A stretch of DNA of 64,000 nt. Source: Lachnospiraceae bacterium UBA7205 (GTDB lineage: Bacteria; Bacillota; Clostridia; Lachnospirales; Lachnospiraceae). Under the pieces are notes generated by a model. It did no database searches. It was not told where the DNA came from and saw only the letters and a list, made by a program, of their open reading frames with translations. Shown in pieces: positions 43,338 through 52,663 of this stretch (position 1 is its first letter; each line of letters opens with the position of its first letter). The position numbers and the translations under genes are program-made. The stretch is taken from the NCBI GenBank assembly GCA_002490665.1, contig DKUL01000033.1, positions 1 through 64,000 on the forward strand, given 5' to 3'.

Positions 43338-44174
43338 TCATGAATTCTGATACAGCTCCCGGATATAATTTAGTGCCGCCACTGCATTGTCAGGCTTTGT
43401 GTTCTCAAGCGTGGCATGCATGAACGGTTTTTCTTTTTTCATATAGGGTATCACGCGCTCCCAATGGCATTGTCCCTGTCCGACAGGCACTGACACCAGC
43501 TTTCCGTTTTCTATGACAAAATCCTTTACGTGAAGCACTGCCACATCTTTTCCCAGCAGCTCAACCGCCTCGTCCAGGATTTCATCCTGCTTCTCATAGT
43601 TGTATATTTCCAGCAGATTCACGGGGTCTAAAATAATCCTCAGGTTGGGCGAATCAATCTCATCCAGCACACGCCTTGCGCGGACAGGATTGCACACAAT
43701 ATGCCGCACCACCGGCTCTATTGCCATAAGAACGCCCATCTGCTCCGCATATTTTACAACCGGGCGGAGATTTTTAATAAATGTCTGTAACGACTCCTCG
43801 TTCCAGCAGGCTTCCTCGAATTGGTAGGCAGTGTTTGGTGCGCCGGTTTCCGTGCCGACTACCCCCGCCCCGAGATGTGCCGCAAAACGGATATTTGCCA
43901 TGTATTTATCCTGAATCTGCCTTAACTGTACGGGATCAGGATTGGCAAGGTTCAGATAACAGCCAAGTACCGCACAGTCCAGACCGTTCTTGTCAAACAG
44001 CCTTCTTAAATACATGGCATATCCGGGCGTAAGTGCAGACGGCGCTACTGAATTTTCACTGATTACTTTGGAAAGTGCTACGTGTGCACATGCAAATCCC
44101 TGCTCCTTTACGATTTTCAGGCGTTCTTCTATCGGTGCCTGCACCGCGTCATGTAACCGAATACCAAACTGCAT
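43338..44174 (-). CDS. Sugar phosphate isomerase/epimerase (xylose-isomerase-like TIM barrel)
   Basis: 278 residues of the AP_endonuc_2 fold: MQFGIRLHDAV start, GVVGTETGAP, MAIEPVV, ILDPVNLLEI, VLHVKDF and HATLENT supply the metal-binding Glu/Asp/His positions. It would isomerise a keto sugar or uronate. Position at the end of the pectin operon (14 bases after CE8) suggests galacturonate or rhamnose-type products. Confidence 0.82.
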   Translation of the reverse strand: MQFGIRLHDAVQAPIEERLKIVKEQGFACAHVALSKVISENSVAPSALTPGYAMYLRRLFDKNGLDCAVLGCYLNLANPDPVQLRQIQDKYMANIRFAAHLGAGVVGTETGAPNTAYQFEEACWNEESLQTFIKNLRPVVKYAEQMGVLMAIEPVVRHIVCNPVRARRVLDEIDSPNLRIILDPVNLLEIYNYEKQDEILDEAVELLGKDVAVLHVKDFVIENGKLVSVPVGQGQCHWERVIPYMKKEKPFMHATLENTKPDNAVAALNYIRELYQNS

Positions 44175-44188
44175 TTATATCTTCCTCC

Positions 44189-45145
44189 CTAAAAACCAAT
44201 GACATTTTCGCGTGTGTACGCTGCGGCTTCCTCGTCGCCAAGCATCCGAACAAAAGGGGCGCGCTCGTTTCCGGCACCGGCGCCATAATTGCCATACTCC
44301 GCAAAAAACATCGTGTCCCATGCTTCCTTATTATCCCAGTCGTGCCAGCCTTCTTTGCGGATGTGCGCGCCAATCTCGGAATGCATAATGACGCATTTTG
44401 CATATTTTCTCCAAGGTCTTCCAAGGTAAGCGCTCCCATCAGGACAGTCGCCTGTAAAACGGCAGTGGTCAAACACATAGCCGTATTTTTGTCCCTCATA
44501 AGTCGAGGGCGCTGTCACATATCCACTTACTTCACTCGTTCTCTTTTTCATAAACAATTCGCAGTTTTCAAAATAAGCAATGGCGCTGCCAAATATGAAG
44601 TCGACATTCCCTGTGATGTAGCAGTCCTTATACAAATGCCTGCCTACACGCCTTGGCGCAAACTCCTTTGGTCCCTTAAACCCGCCTGCCTGCTTTTCCT
44701 GTTTCGGCAGCGGCGCCGTAAACAGCGTGTCCTGATGACCGTCAAAACGGCAATTTTCAAATATCAGGTGGTCACCGTCCGCATAGACCGCAAGCGCCTG
44801 TCCTGCCTTATTCCCCTGTCCTGCCTCATTGTAAAACGAAATATGGCTGGCATAAAAATAATCCGCATCAATAAAGACACTCTGTGTCCGGAATGTTCCA
44901 CGCTTGTCACCCTCCGGCATGATGTCCAATGCCCCATCCGAGTAGGTTATTTTCGTCTGCTCCGCGTCCGTTCCGATAAAGGAGATATGATTTTGTTTGA
45001 TCTCAAGGCGCTCCCTGTAAGTACCCGGTGCAATATGTATGACAACCTCCATATCCTTATACTGTCTGGCTGCTTCAAGCGCGTCGCTTATTTTTGCAAA
45101 TCCCTGTCCCTTGTCTGCGTCTACATACAATTCTTTTCTTTCCAT
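44189..45145 (-). CDS. Pectin methylesterase (carbohydrate esterase family 8), cytoplasmic
   Basis: 318 residues from the ATG at 45145 (GAAAGG upstream; the ATG at 45166 has no SD). Right-handed beta-helix with CE8 motifs GHQDTLF, GNVDFIFGSA (catalytic Asp pair) and YLGRPWR. Removes methyl groups from galacturonate oligomers. No signal peptide, so it acts on imported oligosaccharides. Third of four pectin genes. Confidence 0.93.
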   Translation of the reverse strand: MERKELYVDADKGQGFAKISDALEAARQYKDMEVVIHIAPGTYRERLEIKQNHISFIGTDAEQTKITYSDGALDIMPEGDKRGTFRTQSVFIDADYFYASHISFYNEAGQGNKAGQALAVYADGDHLIFENCRFDGHQDTLFTAPLPKQEKQAGGFKGPKEFAPRRVGRHLYKDCYITGNVDFIFGSAIAYFENCELFMKKRTSEVSGYVTAPSTYEGQKYGYVFDHCRFTGDCPDGSAYLGRPWRKYAKCVIMHSEIGAHIRKEGWHDWDNKEAWDTMFFAEYGNYGAGAGNERAPFVRMLGDEEAAAYTRENVIGF

Positions 45146-45169
45146 TGTCAGCTGCCTTTCATTCATATG

Positions 45170-46303
45170 CTAAACGTCACGTCTCAGCATTTCTGCATAC
45201 GCCAGCAAAAATGGCGCGGTTCCTTTTGCGTCATCTTTTACAACCGGTTCTGACATGTAATACTCATATGTTCCGTCGCGTCTGGGATTATCGGCAGGTC
45301 CCAGCCCAGCCACCAGGCAGATGCCGCCAAGACTCATTTCGCCCTCCACTGCCGATAAATACCTGTCGCAGATTCCGTTGAATGCCTTCACGCCATACTC
45401 GCTGTATTCCTCCGGAAGATATCCCAGACGGGCGCCTTTCATCAGGCAGTATGCCATTATTGAGCTTCCGCTTGTCTCAAGATAATTCTTCTCCCTGTCA
45501 GGGTAGTTTGGCACCTGATACCACATTCCCTCCGGGGACTGGAATTTCAGCATGGCGTCTATCAGTTCCCTGTACATGGCGAGCAGATGGCTGTAATCCG
45601 GATATTCAGGGTCTGCCAATGTCAGGGTGTCCAGAAGCGCCATGGAAAACCATCCGAGCGCCCTCAGCCAGAAATTCTGAGAAAGCCCGGTCTCCTTGTC
45701 AGCCCAGAACATCTGTCTCTCCGAATCATACGCATGATAATAAAGTCCTGTTACAGGATCCTTCTGGTTTTTCTCGACATTAAAAAACTGCGTGAAAATG
45801 TCCTTGTAATTTTTCTTGTCATGAAAGCGGTTTTCGTATTCCAGGTAATACGGCTGTGCCATATATAGACCGTCAAGCCATACCTGATGCGGGTAAATCT
45901 TTTTATGCCAGAAGTTTCCCTCCTTTGTACGCGGCATCTCAAGTATCTGCTGATAGATATTTGCCGTTGCCTTTGCGTATTTTTCCTTTCCGGTCAAATC
46001 GTACAATGTAAATAAATTTTTTCCCTCATTGATGTTGTCCAGATTGAGTTCATCCTTGTTGTAGCCGATAATCGTTCCGTCCTCCTGAATCCGGTGGTCA
46101 ATGTATTTTTCCGCAAAATCGAAATATTTCTTATTGTCCGTAACCTTATAGAGCTCCAGAAGCGCCATAATCATGCATCCGTCAATATAATCCCACGAAG
46201 CCTTTTTTCCTGCCCTTATCTTTTCGATGTTCCACACGGGTTCATCCATTGTGCTCCTGTCAATCAGTTCATTTACATATTTTTCTACGATTTCAATCGC
46301 CAT
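45170..46303 (-). CDS. Unsaturated glucuronyl/rhamnogalacturonyl hydrolase (GH105)
   Basis: 377 residues of an (alpha/alpha)6 barrel. PHQVWLDGLYMAQP holds the general acid Asp; RALGWFSMALLDTL and ETSGSSIMAYCLMKGARLGYL are typical of YteR/YesR. Releases unsaturated galacturonic acid from lyase-made oligomers. No signal peptide. 26 bases after the GH28 gene. Confidence 0.93.
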   Translation of the reverse strand: MAIEIVEKYVNELIDRSTMDEPVWNIEKIRAGKKASWDYIDGCMIMALLELYKVTDNKKYFDFAEKYIDHRIQEDGTIIGYNKDELNLDNINEGKNLFTLYDLTGKEKYAKATANIYQQILEMPRTKEGNFWHKKIYPHQVWLDGLYMAQPYYLEYENRFHDKKNYKDIFTQFFNVEKNQKDPVTGLYYHAYDSERQMFWADKETGLSQNFWLRALGWFSMALLDTLTLADPEYPDYSHLLAMYRELIDAMLKFQSPEGMWYQVPNYPDREKNYLETSGSSIMAYCLMKGARLGYLPEEYSEYGVKAFNGICDRYLSAVEGEMSLGGICLVAGLGPADNPRRDGTYEYYMSEPVVKDDAKGTAPFLLAYAEMLRRDV

Positions 46304-46329
46304 AGACCGTCACTCCCTTTCGCTTATTT

Positions 46330-47883
46330 TCATCTGACATAATGGTCGATTCCGTCACAGATGACAGACTCGCCATTCTGCCCCGAAACCGTGACATTTT
46401 TCAGTTCAAACGTCTCAATATTTTTGGCAAAAATACCAGTATTTGTCTGCTTATCCACTCCGTCCATCATCGCCGGAACGCCTGCCATCGGATTTTCCGC
46501 AAAAGAAAATTCCGCATTTTCAAAAGTCACATGATGAATCTTCTGCTCCGGCAGTCCGTACATATAGGACGCAGCCGCATGGCAGTTTGTCGCCTTGAGG
46601 TTTTTAAACAGGAAATCCCCCAAATACGGTGTCCTCTCGTCCACCGGGTGCAGTTCTTTTGACTGCACATAGTCGGAATGCCCGTCCGCATCACAGAAAT
46701 AAAACGAGTTCATGACAACCGGAGTCATCACATGATCCATGATGATATTTTCAAACCGGATGCCAGTCACAATGGCATCCTTGCCGCGTCCGCGTCTGGT
46801 CTTAATGCGGAGCCCGCGGTCTGTGTGGAGAAACAGGCAGTTCTCAACATTCAGGTTTTTCACGCCGCCTGCCATCTCACTTCCGATTGTGATGGAACCG
46901 TGTCCGTCCCGCATACAGCACTGCCGTATCGTGAGGTTTTCAGACGGTGTCTTATATTTTGACCCCATATAAATCTTGCCCGATTTAATGGCAATGCAGT
47001 CATCCCCCACGGAGAAATAAACCCCGATGATATCCACATTTTTGCAGGATTCAGGGTCAAGTCCGTCCGTATTGGGTGAATCCTTGGGTCCAAGTACGGA
47101 AATACCGATAAACTTCAGGTTTTCCGAGAAATACGGATGGATATTCCATGAGGGACTGTTCTTGACCGTAATACCATGCAGGACGACATTCCTGCAATGG
47201 TTCAGGAAAATCATGCGCGGACGCCATGCAATGCGTTTTACCTTGGGATTGTCCCACCAGTTTTCCCTGCTCGCACAGCCGTCTATCGTCCCCTGTCCGG
47301 TAATTACGATGTTCTCGACGTTGATTCCCGTGATGATTCCCGCGAACATGTCGAGCGGGTCACCCTCCCACGTGCCAAGCAAGTATTCCTTTTCCTTGTC
47401 AACGCACGCAATTTTTCCGGGCAGAATCGGGAACCTTGTCCTGTCCGTAAACGCGGAAAGCGTCGCGTCCTTTCCGATTTCAAGCACCAGGTCGCTCTTT
47501 AAAAACAAGGGATAAATTTTGTACACGCCAGCCGGAATATAGACCCTGCCCCCTTTTGGACACGCATTGATGGCACACTGTATAAAGTGTGTGTCATCTG
47601 TCTCCCCATCTCCTTTTGCGCCGAAATCTTTTACGTTTAATGTAACATACTCTTCTTCCGTAGTAACTTTGAAACACTCAGATTCATCCGAGCCGCACTT
47701 TATGTTCACATCATACGTCGTTGCAGGCTCCAGTCCGAACACCGTCGCAACATTCCTGTCACTTTTCTCCGCAAGGTTCCCATTCACATAAATTTCATGC
47801 TCCTGCTCTGAAGAAAAATATCCGTTTTCCTTAATTTCTACCACAAAACTTGTGGAAGTTTTATAAATGACCTCAAAATTCAT
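46330..47883 (-). CDS. Polygalacturonase-type glycoside hydrolase (GH28), cytoplasmic
   Basis: 517 residues from the ATG at 47883 (GGAGGG upstream). N-terminal FnIII-like domain (about 1-80), then the parallel beta-helix: NTDGLDPES, GDDCIAIKSG, GHGSITIGSE and RIKTRRGRG carry the three Asp, His, and Arg/Lys of GH28. Probably exo-acting on galacturonate oligomers, as in PehX-like proteins. No signal peptide. First gene of the pectin operon. Confidence 0.94.
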   Translation of the reverse strand: MNFEVIYKTSTSFVVEIKENGYFSSEQEHEIYVNGNLAEKSDRNVATVFGLEPATTYDVNIKCGSDESECFKVTTEEEYVTLNVKDFGAKGDGETDDTHFIQCAINACPKGGRVYIPAGVYKIYPLFLKSDLVLEIGKDATLSAFTDRTRFPILPGKIACVDKEKEYLLGTWEGDPLDMFAGIITGINVENIVITGQGTIDGCASRENWWDNPKVKRIAWRPRMIFLNHCRNVVLHGITVKNSPSWNIHPYFSENLKFIGISVLGPKDSPNTDGLDPESCKNVDIIGVYFSVGDDCIAIKSGKIYMGSKYKTPSENLTIRQCCMRDGHGSITIGSEMAGGVKNLNVENCLFLHTDRGLRIKTRRGRGKDAIVTGIRFENIIMDHVMTPVVMNSFYFCDADGHSDYVQSKELHPVDERTPYLGDFLFKNLKATNCHAAASYMYGLPEQKIHHVTFENAEFSFAENPMAGVPAMMDGVDKQTNTGIFAKNIETFELKNVTVSGQNGESVICDGIDHYVR

Positions 47884-47963
47884 TACGCCCTCCATTCTGA
47901 CAGCGGCATGGCTCCAATCGGGCAGAAAAGATTTTTACCGCCACATGCCGCATCAGGATATTG

Positions 47964-48006
47964 ATTATAAATTAATAGCATCTATAACTAAAATAACATA
48001 TATAAC
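47964..48006 (-). promoter_or_regulatory. Promoter region of the pectin operon with three 9-bp direct repeats
   Basis: On the minus strand GTTATATAT, GTTATTTTA and GTTATAGAT (48006 down to 47980) are head-to-tail with a 9-bp period, followed by TATAAT (47969-47964). The -35 is poor, as for an activator-dependent promoter; the repeats could be the activator's site. Confidence 0.4.
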
Positions 48007-48009
48007 CAA

Positions 48010-48056
48010 AAATATCCATAGGAAAATGTAAGCTCTTACATTATTTTTTGCGAATT
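48010..48056 (-). terminator. Hairpin after the amylo-1,6-glucosidase gene
   Basis: Minus strand AATGTAAG-AG-CTTACATT, an 8-bp perfect stem, follows the stop codon and is trailed by TTTTCC. Confidence 0.55.
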
Positions 48057-48057
48057 T

Positions 48058-50016
48058 TTACAGGTCCTGCATTTTTTCATAATCATACACTGCCCTGAGC
48101 AGTTCCGCGACGCTCCATGCCTGTGCAAAGCATCCCCTTGATACCGTAGGCACGTCACCGTCATAAATTTCTGCTATCTGCGCCACGCAGCCTTCCCTGA
48201 GCCATGTGCCAAGGGCTTCAAATCCTGACTTTAATTCTGTCTGGAGGCGTTCCCGCTCTGCCGTGTCGTTACATCTTTGGGCATATCGGATACATGCCCT
48301 GTAATAACCGCCCAGCGGGAATGCCCAGACCGTTCCCTGATGGTAAGCCCTGTCGCGCTCCTCCATCGGTCCGATATAAATGCTGTGGAAATCAGGGTCG
48401 GCTTTTGCAAGTGTGCGCAGTCCGACTGTCGTGTATAGCTCGTCCTTGACTTTTCTGATAACAAGCGCTTCCCTGTCAGCAGGCAGCATGGTAAACGGCA
48501 TTGTCAGCGCCCAAATCTGGTTGCACCGTATCTGGTTCTCATCCTTTCCGCCCGATAGGACATCCTTCAGGCACTGCGCGCCCTCATTCCAGAATTTCTC
48601 CTGAAACGAATCCTTTACTTTATCCGCCAGCTCCTGGTATGCCTTGTCCTGTGTCAATTTGTGCATCACCATCAGCGCGCTGTACCAGTATGCATTGATT
48701 TCGACCGGCTTGCCATGTCTCGGGGTCGGCAGGAAATCGCCCACACGCACATCCATCCATGTAAGCTGTTCCAATCCGGCTCCTGCCATAATCAGGCCGT
48801 CACTGTCCATCTTGATATGGTAATCCGTACCGTTCTGATATGCGTCCATAATCTGTTTCAGCACTGGAAGGATTTCATCCTTGAACGCATCGTCCTTTGC
48901 GTATTCCATATATTCATACACTGAATTGACAAATAGCAGCGGGGCATCCGCAGAATTGTACATGGGGTTTTCGCCCCCCTCCGGAAACAGGTTCGGCAGA
49001 AGTCCGTTCTTCACATATTTTGCAAAAGTCCTGAGAATGCTTTTGCATTCCGCAAACCGCCCTGTTACCATGGTAGCTCCGGCAAGCGCTATCATGGTAT
49101 CGCGCCCCCAGTCCTCAAAAAACGGATACCCAGCTATAATACTCTTACCATTTGTCGAATCACGTCTTACCACATAGGCATCCGCGCTCAGCAACAGCTG
49201 TTTTCCGAGTGCTGATGACAGCCCTGCCTGATTCACCAGCTGTTCCCTGCGTTCCCCGCGCGCCTGCACCAGCCTGTCAAATATTTTTCCCGCGTCCTGT
49301 TCCGTATCGGCATGCGTGCTGAAAATGACATATATGTCACTTTTATCCGGTATCTGTGCCTTGATTTCATGATTCATAAAGACATTTCCGTATTCTTCGC
49401 GTCCGTCACGCTCATCCTGTGAAAAGTACATCTCGCCAAACAATGCAGGCTCATGCATACACAGCTCTGCATTTGTCGCAACATGGAGCAACTCCATCTC
49501 ATCAAACTGTGGCAGCTTCTGGGAAGCATCAAAGATTTCCTTTTTAGATGTGAGACGCAGCAGGGGTGTCAGCTCCAATGTAACCTTTTTCCCTGCGGGA
49601 TTCTTTATTTCATATTTCAACGCTGCCACATTTTCATCATGTGCTGTCACAATTCTCTTAACAATTGTCACGCCGTCAGCCTGAAATGTCCATGCAGGCG
49701 CAGCGTCGTCAAAATCATCATAGACAAACTTCTCAAGATACCGGTATCCTGTATAATCATTTCCGTCCTTCATGCGCTGGGAAGTCAGTATGTGCTCCAC
49801 ACCATCAATGACCAGCTTTTCAAAGATGTTCGTGACAAGATGCATCCTGACATTCGGCGCCCTTTTTGCCGACATGAAAAGCGCATGGTCACCTCTGGCT
49901 GCCGCCCCTATAATGGACAGGCTGCTGTAACCGCCCAGTCCGTTTGTGAGCAGAAAACAGTTTTTTTCACCCTCCTGCAATGAATCCCAGTCTTTTTTAT
50001 CAAATTCAAACCGCAT
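48058..50016 (-). CDS. Glycogen debranching enzyme, amylo-alpha-1,6-glucosidase (GDE_C, GH133)
   Basis: 652 residues, typical of the short bacterial form. N-terminal GDE_N_bis-like domain (NGLGGYSSLSI), then an (alpha/alpha)6 domain: AGYPFFEDWGRDTMIAL, LPNLFPEGGENPMYNSADA, LTWMDVRVGDFLPTPRHGKPVEINAYWYSA and YHQGTVWAFPLGGYY include the acidic catalytic positions (Asp in TWMD, Glu late). Hydrolyses 1,6-linked glucose from limit dextrins in the cytoplasm. SD AGGAGGAA. Confidence 0.95.
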   Translation of the reverse strand: MRFEFDKKDWDSLQEGEKNCFLLTNGLGGYSSLSIIGAAARGDHALFMSAKRAPNVRMHLVTNIFEKLVIDGVEHILTSQRMKDGNDYTGYRYLEKFVYDDFDDAAPAWTFQADGVTIVKRIVTAHDENVAALKYEIKNPAGKKVTLELTPLLRLTSKKEIFDASQKLPQFDEMELLHVATNAELCMHEPALFGEMYFSQDERDGREEYGNVFMNHEIKAQIPDKSDIYVIFSTHADTEQDAGKIFDRLVQARGERREQLVNQAGLSSALGKQLLLSADAYVVRRDSTNGKSIIAGYPFFEDWGRDTMIALAGATMVTGRFAECKSILRTFAKYVKNGLLPNLFPEGGENPMYNSADAPLLFVNSVYEYMEYAKDDAFKDEILPVLKQIMDAYQNGTDYHIKMDSDGLIMAGAGLEQLTWMDVRVGDFLPTPRHGKPVEINAYWYSALMVMHKLTQDKAYQELADKVKDSFQEKFWNEGAQCLKDVLSGGKDENQIRCNQIWALTMPFTMLPADREALVIRKVKDELYTTVGLRTLAKADPDFHSIYIGPMEERDRAYHQGTVWAFPLGGYYRACIRYAQRCNDTAERERLQTELKSGFEALGTWLREGCVAQIAEIYDGDVPTVSRGCFAQAWSVAELLRAVYDYEKMQDL

Positions 50017-50083
50017 AACATTCCTCCTTGTTTTTTGTTTTCTATTTTACCATACACAATTTCTGCTAACAATCAATTTTTTC

Positions 50084-50112
50084 TTGAATCGGAAGATTAT
50101 ATGTGATATATT
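50084..50112 (+). promoter_or_regulatory. Promoter upstream of the small membrane-protein cluster
   Basis: TTGAAT (50084-50089), a 17-base spacer and TATATT (50107-50112). Confidence 0.55.
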
Positions 50113-50148
50113 GTTACTGTCCACGCAGGCACAGAAACGGAGAAGCGC

Positions 50149-50556
50149 ATGAAAAAAACTGTACATAACAGATTACTTTGCATTATTTTAATGATATCCA
50201 TGTTTGTGCTGGGAATTTACTGTGAGGATATTCACACAAATTCCTTTTTTTCTTATGCCAGCTCGGAGGCGGATGCTGCCGCTCTACAGCCTGTGCGGAA
50301 CGTTTCTGACACGGACAGCTACTGTGAAAAAAATGCCCTCAGCACACTGGAGCACTTTATCGCTGTCCAGCATACAACGCGCAGCCTGTCTGTTTTCAGG
50401 CTTGGGCAGTTGTTCATTCTGGTGCTACTTCTGATTGCAGCGTTTCAGTTCCTATTCTCATTCCGCAATTCTTATCTGCATACCAGCGCATATGCGAACC
50501 GGTATCATCAAAGAACCCTGGAATACATTCACCACAATGACGGTAAAAAAGCATAG
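50149..50556 (+). CDS. Small exported or membrane protein, unknown
   Basis: 135 residues: hydrophobic start (7-25, signal or anchor), an outside stretch with two Cys, a membrane segment at about 86-104 (LFILVLLLIAAFQFLFSF) and a basic His/Tyr-rich tail. I recognise no family. It is the first of three small membrane proteins before the antiporter. GGAGAAG precedes the ATG. Confidence 0.6.
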   Translation: MKKTVHNRLLCIILMISMFVLGIYCEDIHTNSFFSYASSEADAAALQPVRNVSDTDSYCEKNALSTLEHFIAVQHTTRSLSVFRLGQLFILVLLLIAAFQFLFSFRNSYLHTSAYANRYHQRTLEYIHHNDGKKA

Positions 50557-50576
50557 CTTCCATTGTTAATAACAAC

Positions 50577-50620
50577 TATTTTTGGAAACGCACAAAAGCG
50601 TCTTTTTTGCGTGCCAAAAT
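50577..50620 (+). promoter_or_regulatory. Inverted repeat before the 48-residue protein gene
   Basis: TTTTTGGAAACGCA (about 50579-50592) pairs with TGCGTGCCAAAA (50608-50619) with one internal mismatch, and holds a nested ACGC/GCGT hairpin followed by T6. Could be an attenuator or a terminator for the preceding gene. Confidence 0.4.
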
Positions 50621-50655
50621 TACATATTTTTATTGTTTTAAATGGAGGTTTTAGT

Positions 50656-50802
50656 ATGCTTGAAAATATCATATTTGGTCTTATGGTTGTGGCTGCCCTT
50701 GGCGCTGCTGTGTTTACCTGTATCTATGAAATGGGCGGTTTCACGCGCAGTTCTGAAAAAGGACAGAAGACAGCCCATACAGACAAAAATAAAAGTGAAT
50801 AA
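50656..50802 (+). CDS. Membrane microprotein (48 residues)
   Basis: Start at the ATG at 50656 with GGAGG 7 bases upstream. One membrane segment (IIFGLMVVAALGAAVFTCIY) and a charged cytoplasmic tail rich in Lys/Ser. No known family recognised. 25 bases before another microprotein gene. Confidence 0.6.
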   Translation: MLENIIFGLMVVAALGAAVFTCIYEMGGFTRSSEKGQKTAHTDKNKSE

Positions 50803-50827
50803 CATTCTATAATCTGGAGGAATTGAT

Positions 50828-50971
50828 ATGAATATATTGTTATGGATTTTAATATTTATTGGTGGTGCTGTCGGTGCGCTGTCCACACTTTACATTGTAG
50901 CTTCCCTTTTTGCAGTGATTTTTTACAAAATATACCGCGCAGTACGGTACCACGCATCTATCTATGACTAA
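50828..50971 (+). CDS. Membrane microprotein (47 residues)
   Basis: ATG at 50828 with TGGAGGAATTGAT upstream. Begins MNILLWILIFIGGAVGAL and continues hydrophobic to about residue 34, then basic and aromatic residues. Possibly an accessory subunit of the antiporter 83 bases downstream; this is inference from position. Confidence 0.6.
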   Translation: MNILLWILIFIGGAVGALSTLYIVASLFAVIFYKIYRAVRYHASIYD

Positions 50972-51054
50972 ATTGGACTTGAAACATGAGCCAATTCAGT
51001 TTAGGATAATAACAGGAAACTATTTGACTGAATTTATTGAGAAAGGGTGGATTT

Positions 51055-52647
51055 ATGACTTTTGTCTTACTGCTTGTTGCAATTGTGATATTACTCTGCG
51101 TGATGGCTGAAAAATTTTCCGGGAAATTTGGCATGCCGGCATTGATTCTGTTTATGTTTATCGGAATGCTGTTTGGAAGTGACGGTATTTTCAAGATACC
51201 TTTTGACGACTATCGGCTTGCAGAAAATATCTGTTCCATTGCGCTGCTGTTTATCATGTTCTACGGCGGATTTAACCTGAAATGGACGCTTGCACGGGAT
51301 GTGGCGGCAAAATCCATCCTTTTATCGACAATCGGCGTGGCTGTCACTGCCGTTGTCACTGCACTGTTTGTCAGACTGGTTTTAAACTACACCTGGCCGG
51401 AAAGCTTCCTGGTCGGCGCCGTGCTGGGCTCAACTGACGCGGCAAGCGTATTTGCCATACTGCGCCAGAAAAAACTGAACCTGAAAGACAGTACGGCATC
51501 CCTTCTGGAAATGGAAAGCGGAAGTAATGACCCCATGGCATATATGCTCACATTCATCGCCATGGGCATCATTGATTCCGGCAAGGCAGAGCACATTGTG
51601 ATCCGCATCTTCTTACAGCTGGTTGTGGGCGGTCTTGTCGGGGTAATATTTGCAAAACTGACCATATGGCTGATGACAGAAACGGAGCTGATTTCCGAGG
51701 GACTTGACACAATTTTTATGATTGCAATGGTTCTTATATGCTACGGACTGTCACAGATTCTGGGTGGCAATGCATATCTGAGCGTGTACATAATGGGCAT
51801 TATTATCGGCAACAGCAAAATCACGAGCAAGGCAACGCTGATTCCTTTTTTTGACGGCGTGACCTCCCTTGCACAGATTCTTATTTTTTTCCTGCTGGGG
51901 CTTCTGACGATTCCGCACGAAATGTCCGATGTCATCTTTACGGCAATTGTCATCACAATCATACTGACCCTGATTGCCAGACCTGTCGCGGTCTTCCTGC
52001 TGTTAAAGCCATTTCGCTGCTCCGCAAGGCAGTGCCTTCTGGTGTCGTGGGCAGGTCTTAGGGGCGCCTCATCTTCCGTTTTTGCCATTATGGCTGTGGC
52101 TGGCGGAATCATCATGCCGCACAATCTGTTCCACATTGTGTTTATGGTGTCGCTCTTTTCGGTGGCAATACAGGGAACGCTCCTGCCAAGGGCTGCCCAG
52201 AAGCTTGACATGATTGACGAGAATGCCGATGTCAGAAAGACATTCAACGACTACCAGGAAGATTCCGCCATCACGCTGATACGCATGTTTATCCCGAAGG
52301 GACACCACTGGGAAAACAAGCTTATCAAGGAAGTGTGCTTTCCAACGGGCTCCCTTGCCCTTATGATAAAGCGCAATCACGAGACCATCATTACGAAAGG
52401 AGACACTTTGATAAAGGCTGGCGACAGCATCATTTTAAGTGCGCCCTCCTACAATCCAAGCGGCAATGAGCAGCTTGAGGAGACAAAGATTGACAGGACG
52501 CATCCATGGTGCGGCCATACCATATCCGAGCTTGACCTTGCGCCGGACGAGTTAATCGCGATGATTATGCGCGGTGATGAATCCCTGATTCCTGACGGGA
52601 AGACGAGAATCTATGAAAACGACAGAGTGGTGACCTACCATGAGTAG
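51055..52647 (+). CDS. K+/H+ (cation/proton) antiporter, NhaP2/CvrA type with RCK_C domain
   Basis: 530 residues from the ATG at 51055. Twelve or so membrane helices with the CPA1 signature GAVLGSTDAASVFAILR and GSNDPMAYMLT; a C-terminal RCK_C (TrkA-C) domain spans about 390-475 (ITKGDTLIKAGDSIILSAP), which in relatives binds c-di-AMP or nucleotides to gate transport. Role in K+/pH balance. Preceded by microprotein genes on the same strand. Confidence 0.92.
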   Translation: MTFVLLLVAIVILLCVMAEKFSGKFGMPALILFMFIGMLFGSDGIFKIPFDDYRLAENICSIALLFIMFYGGFNLKWTLARDVAAKSILLSTIGVAVTAVVTALFVRLVLNYTWPESFLVGAVLGSTDAASVFAILRQKKLNLKDSTASLLEMESGSNDPMAYMLTFIAMGIIDSGKAEHIVIRIFLQLVVGGLVGVIFAKLTIWLMTETELISEGLDTIFMIAMVLICYGLSQILGGNAYLSVYIMGIIIGNSKITSKATLIPFFDGVTSLAQILIFFLLGLLTIPHEMSDVIFTAIVITIILTLIARPVAVFLLLKPFRCSARQCLLVSWAGLRGASSSVFAIMAVAGGIIMPHNLFHIVFMVSLFSVAIQGTLLPRAAQKLDMIDENADVRKTFNDYQEDSAITLIRMFIPKGHHWENKLIKEVCFPTGSLALMIKRNHETIITKGDTLIKAGDSIILSAPSYNPSGNEQLEETKIDRTHPWCGHTISELDLAPDELIAMIMRGDESLIPDGKTRIYENDRVVTYHE

Positions 52648-52663
52648 GCCGCCACTCCTATTC

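Noticed and set aside
44075..45253. Long plus-strand frame of 392 codons
   Set aside because: Antisense shadow of the CE8 gene and its neighbours. The minus strand carries clear CE8 motifs.
50557..50655. c-di-AMP (ydaO) or K+-related riboswitch
   Set aside because: Too short, and the conserved ydaO cores are missing; only an inverted repeat can be supported.
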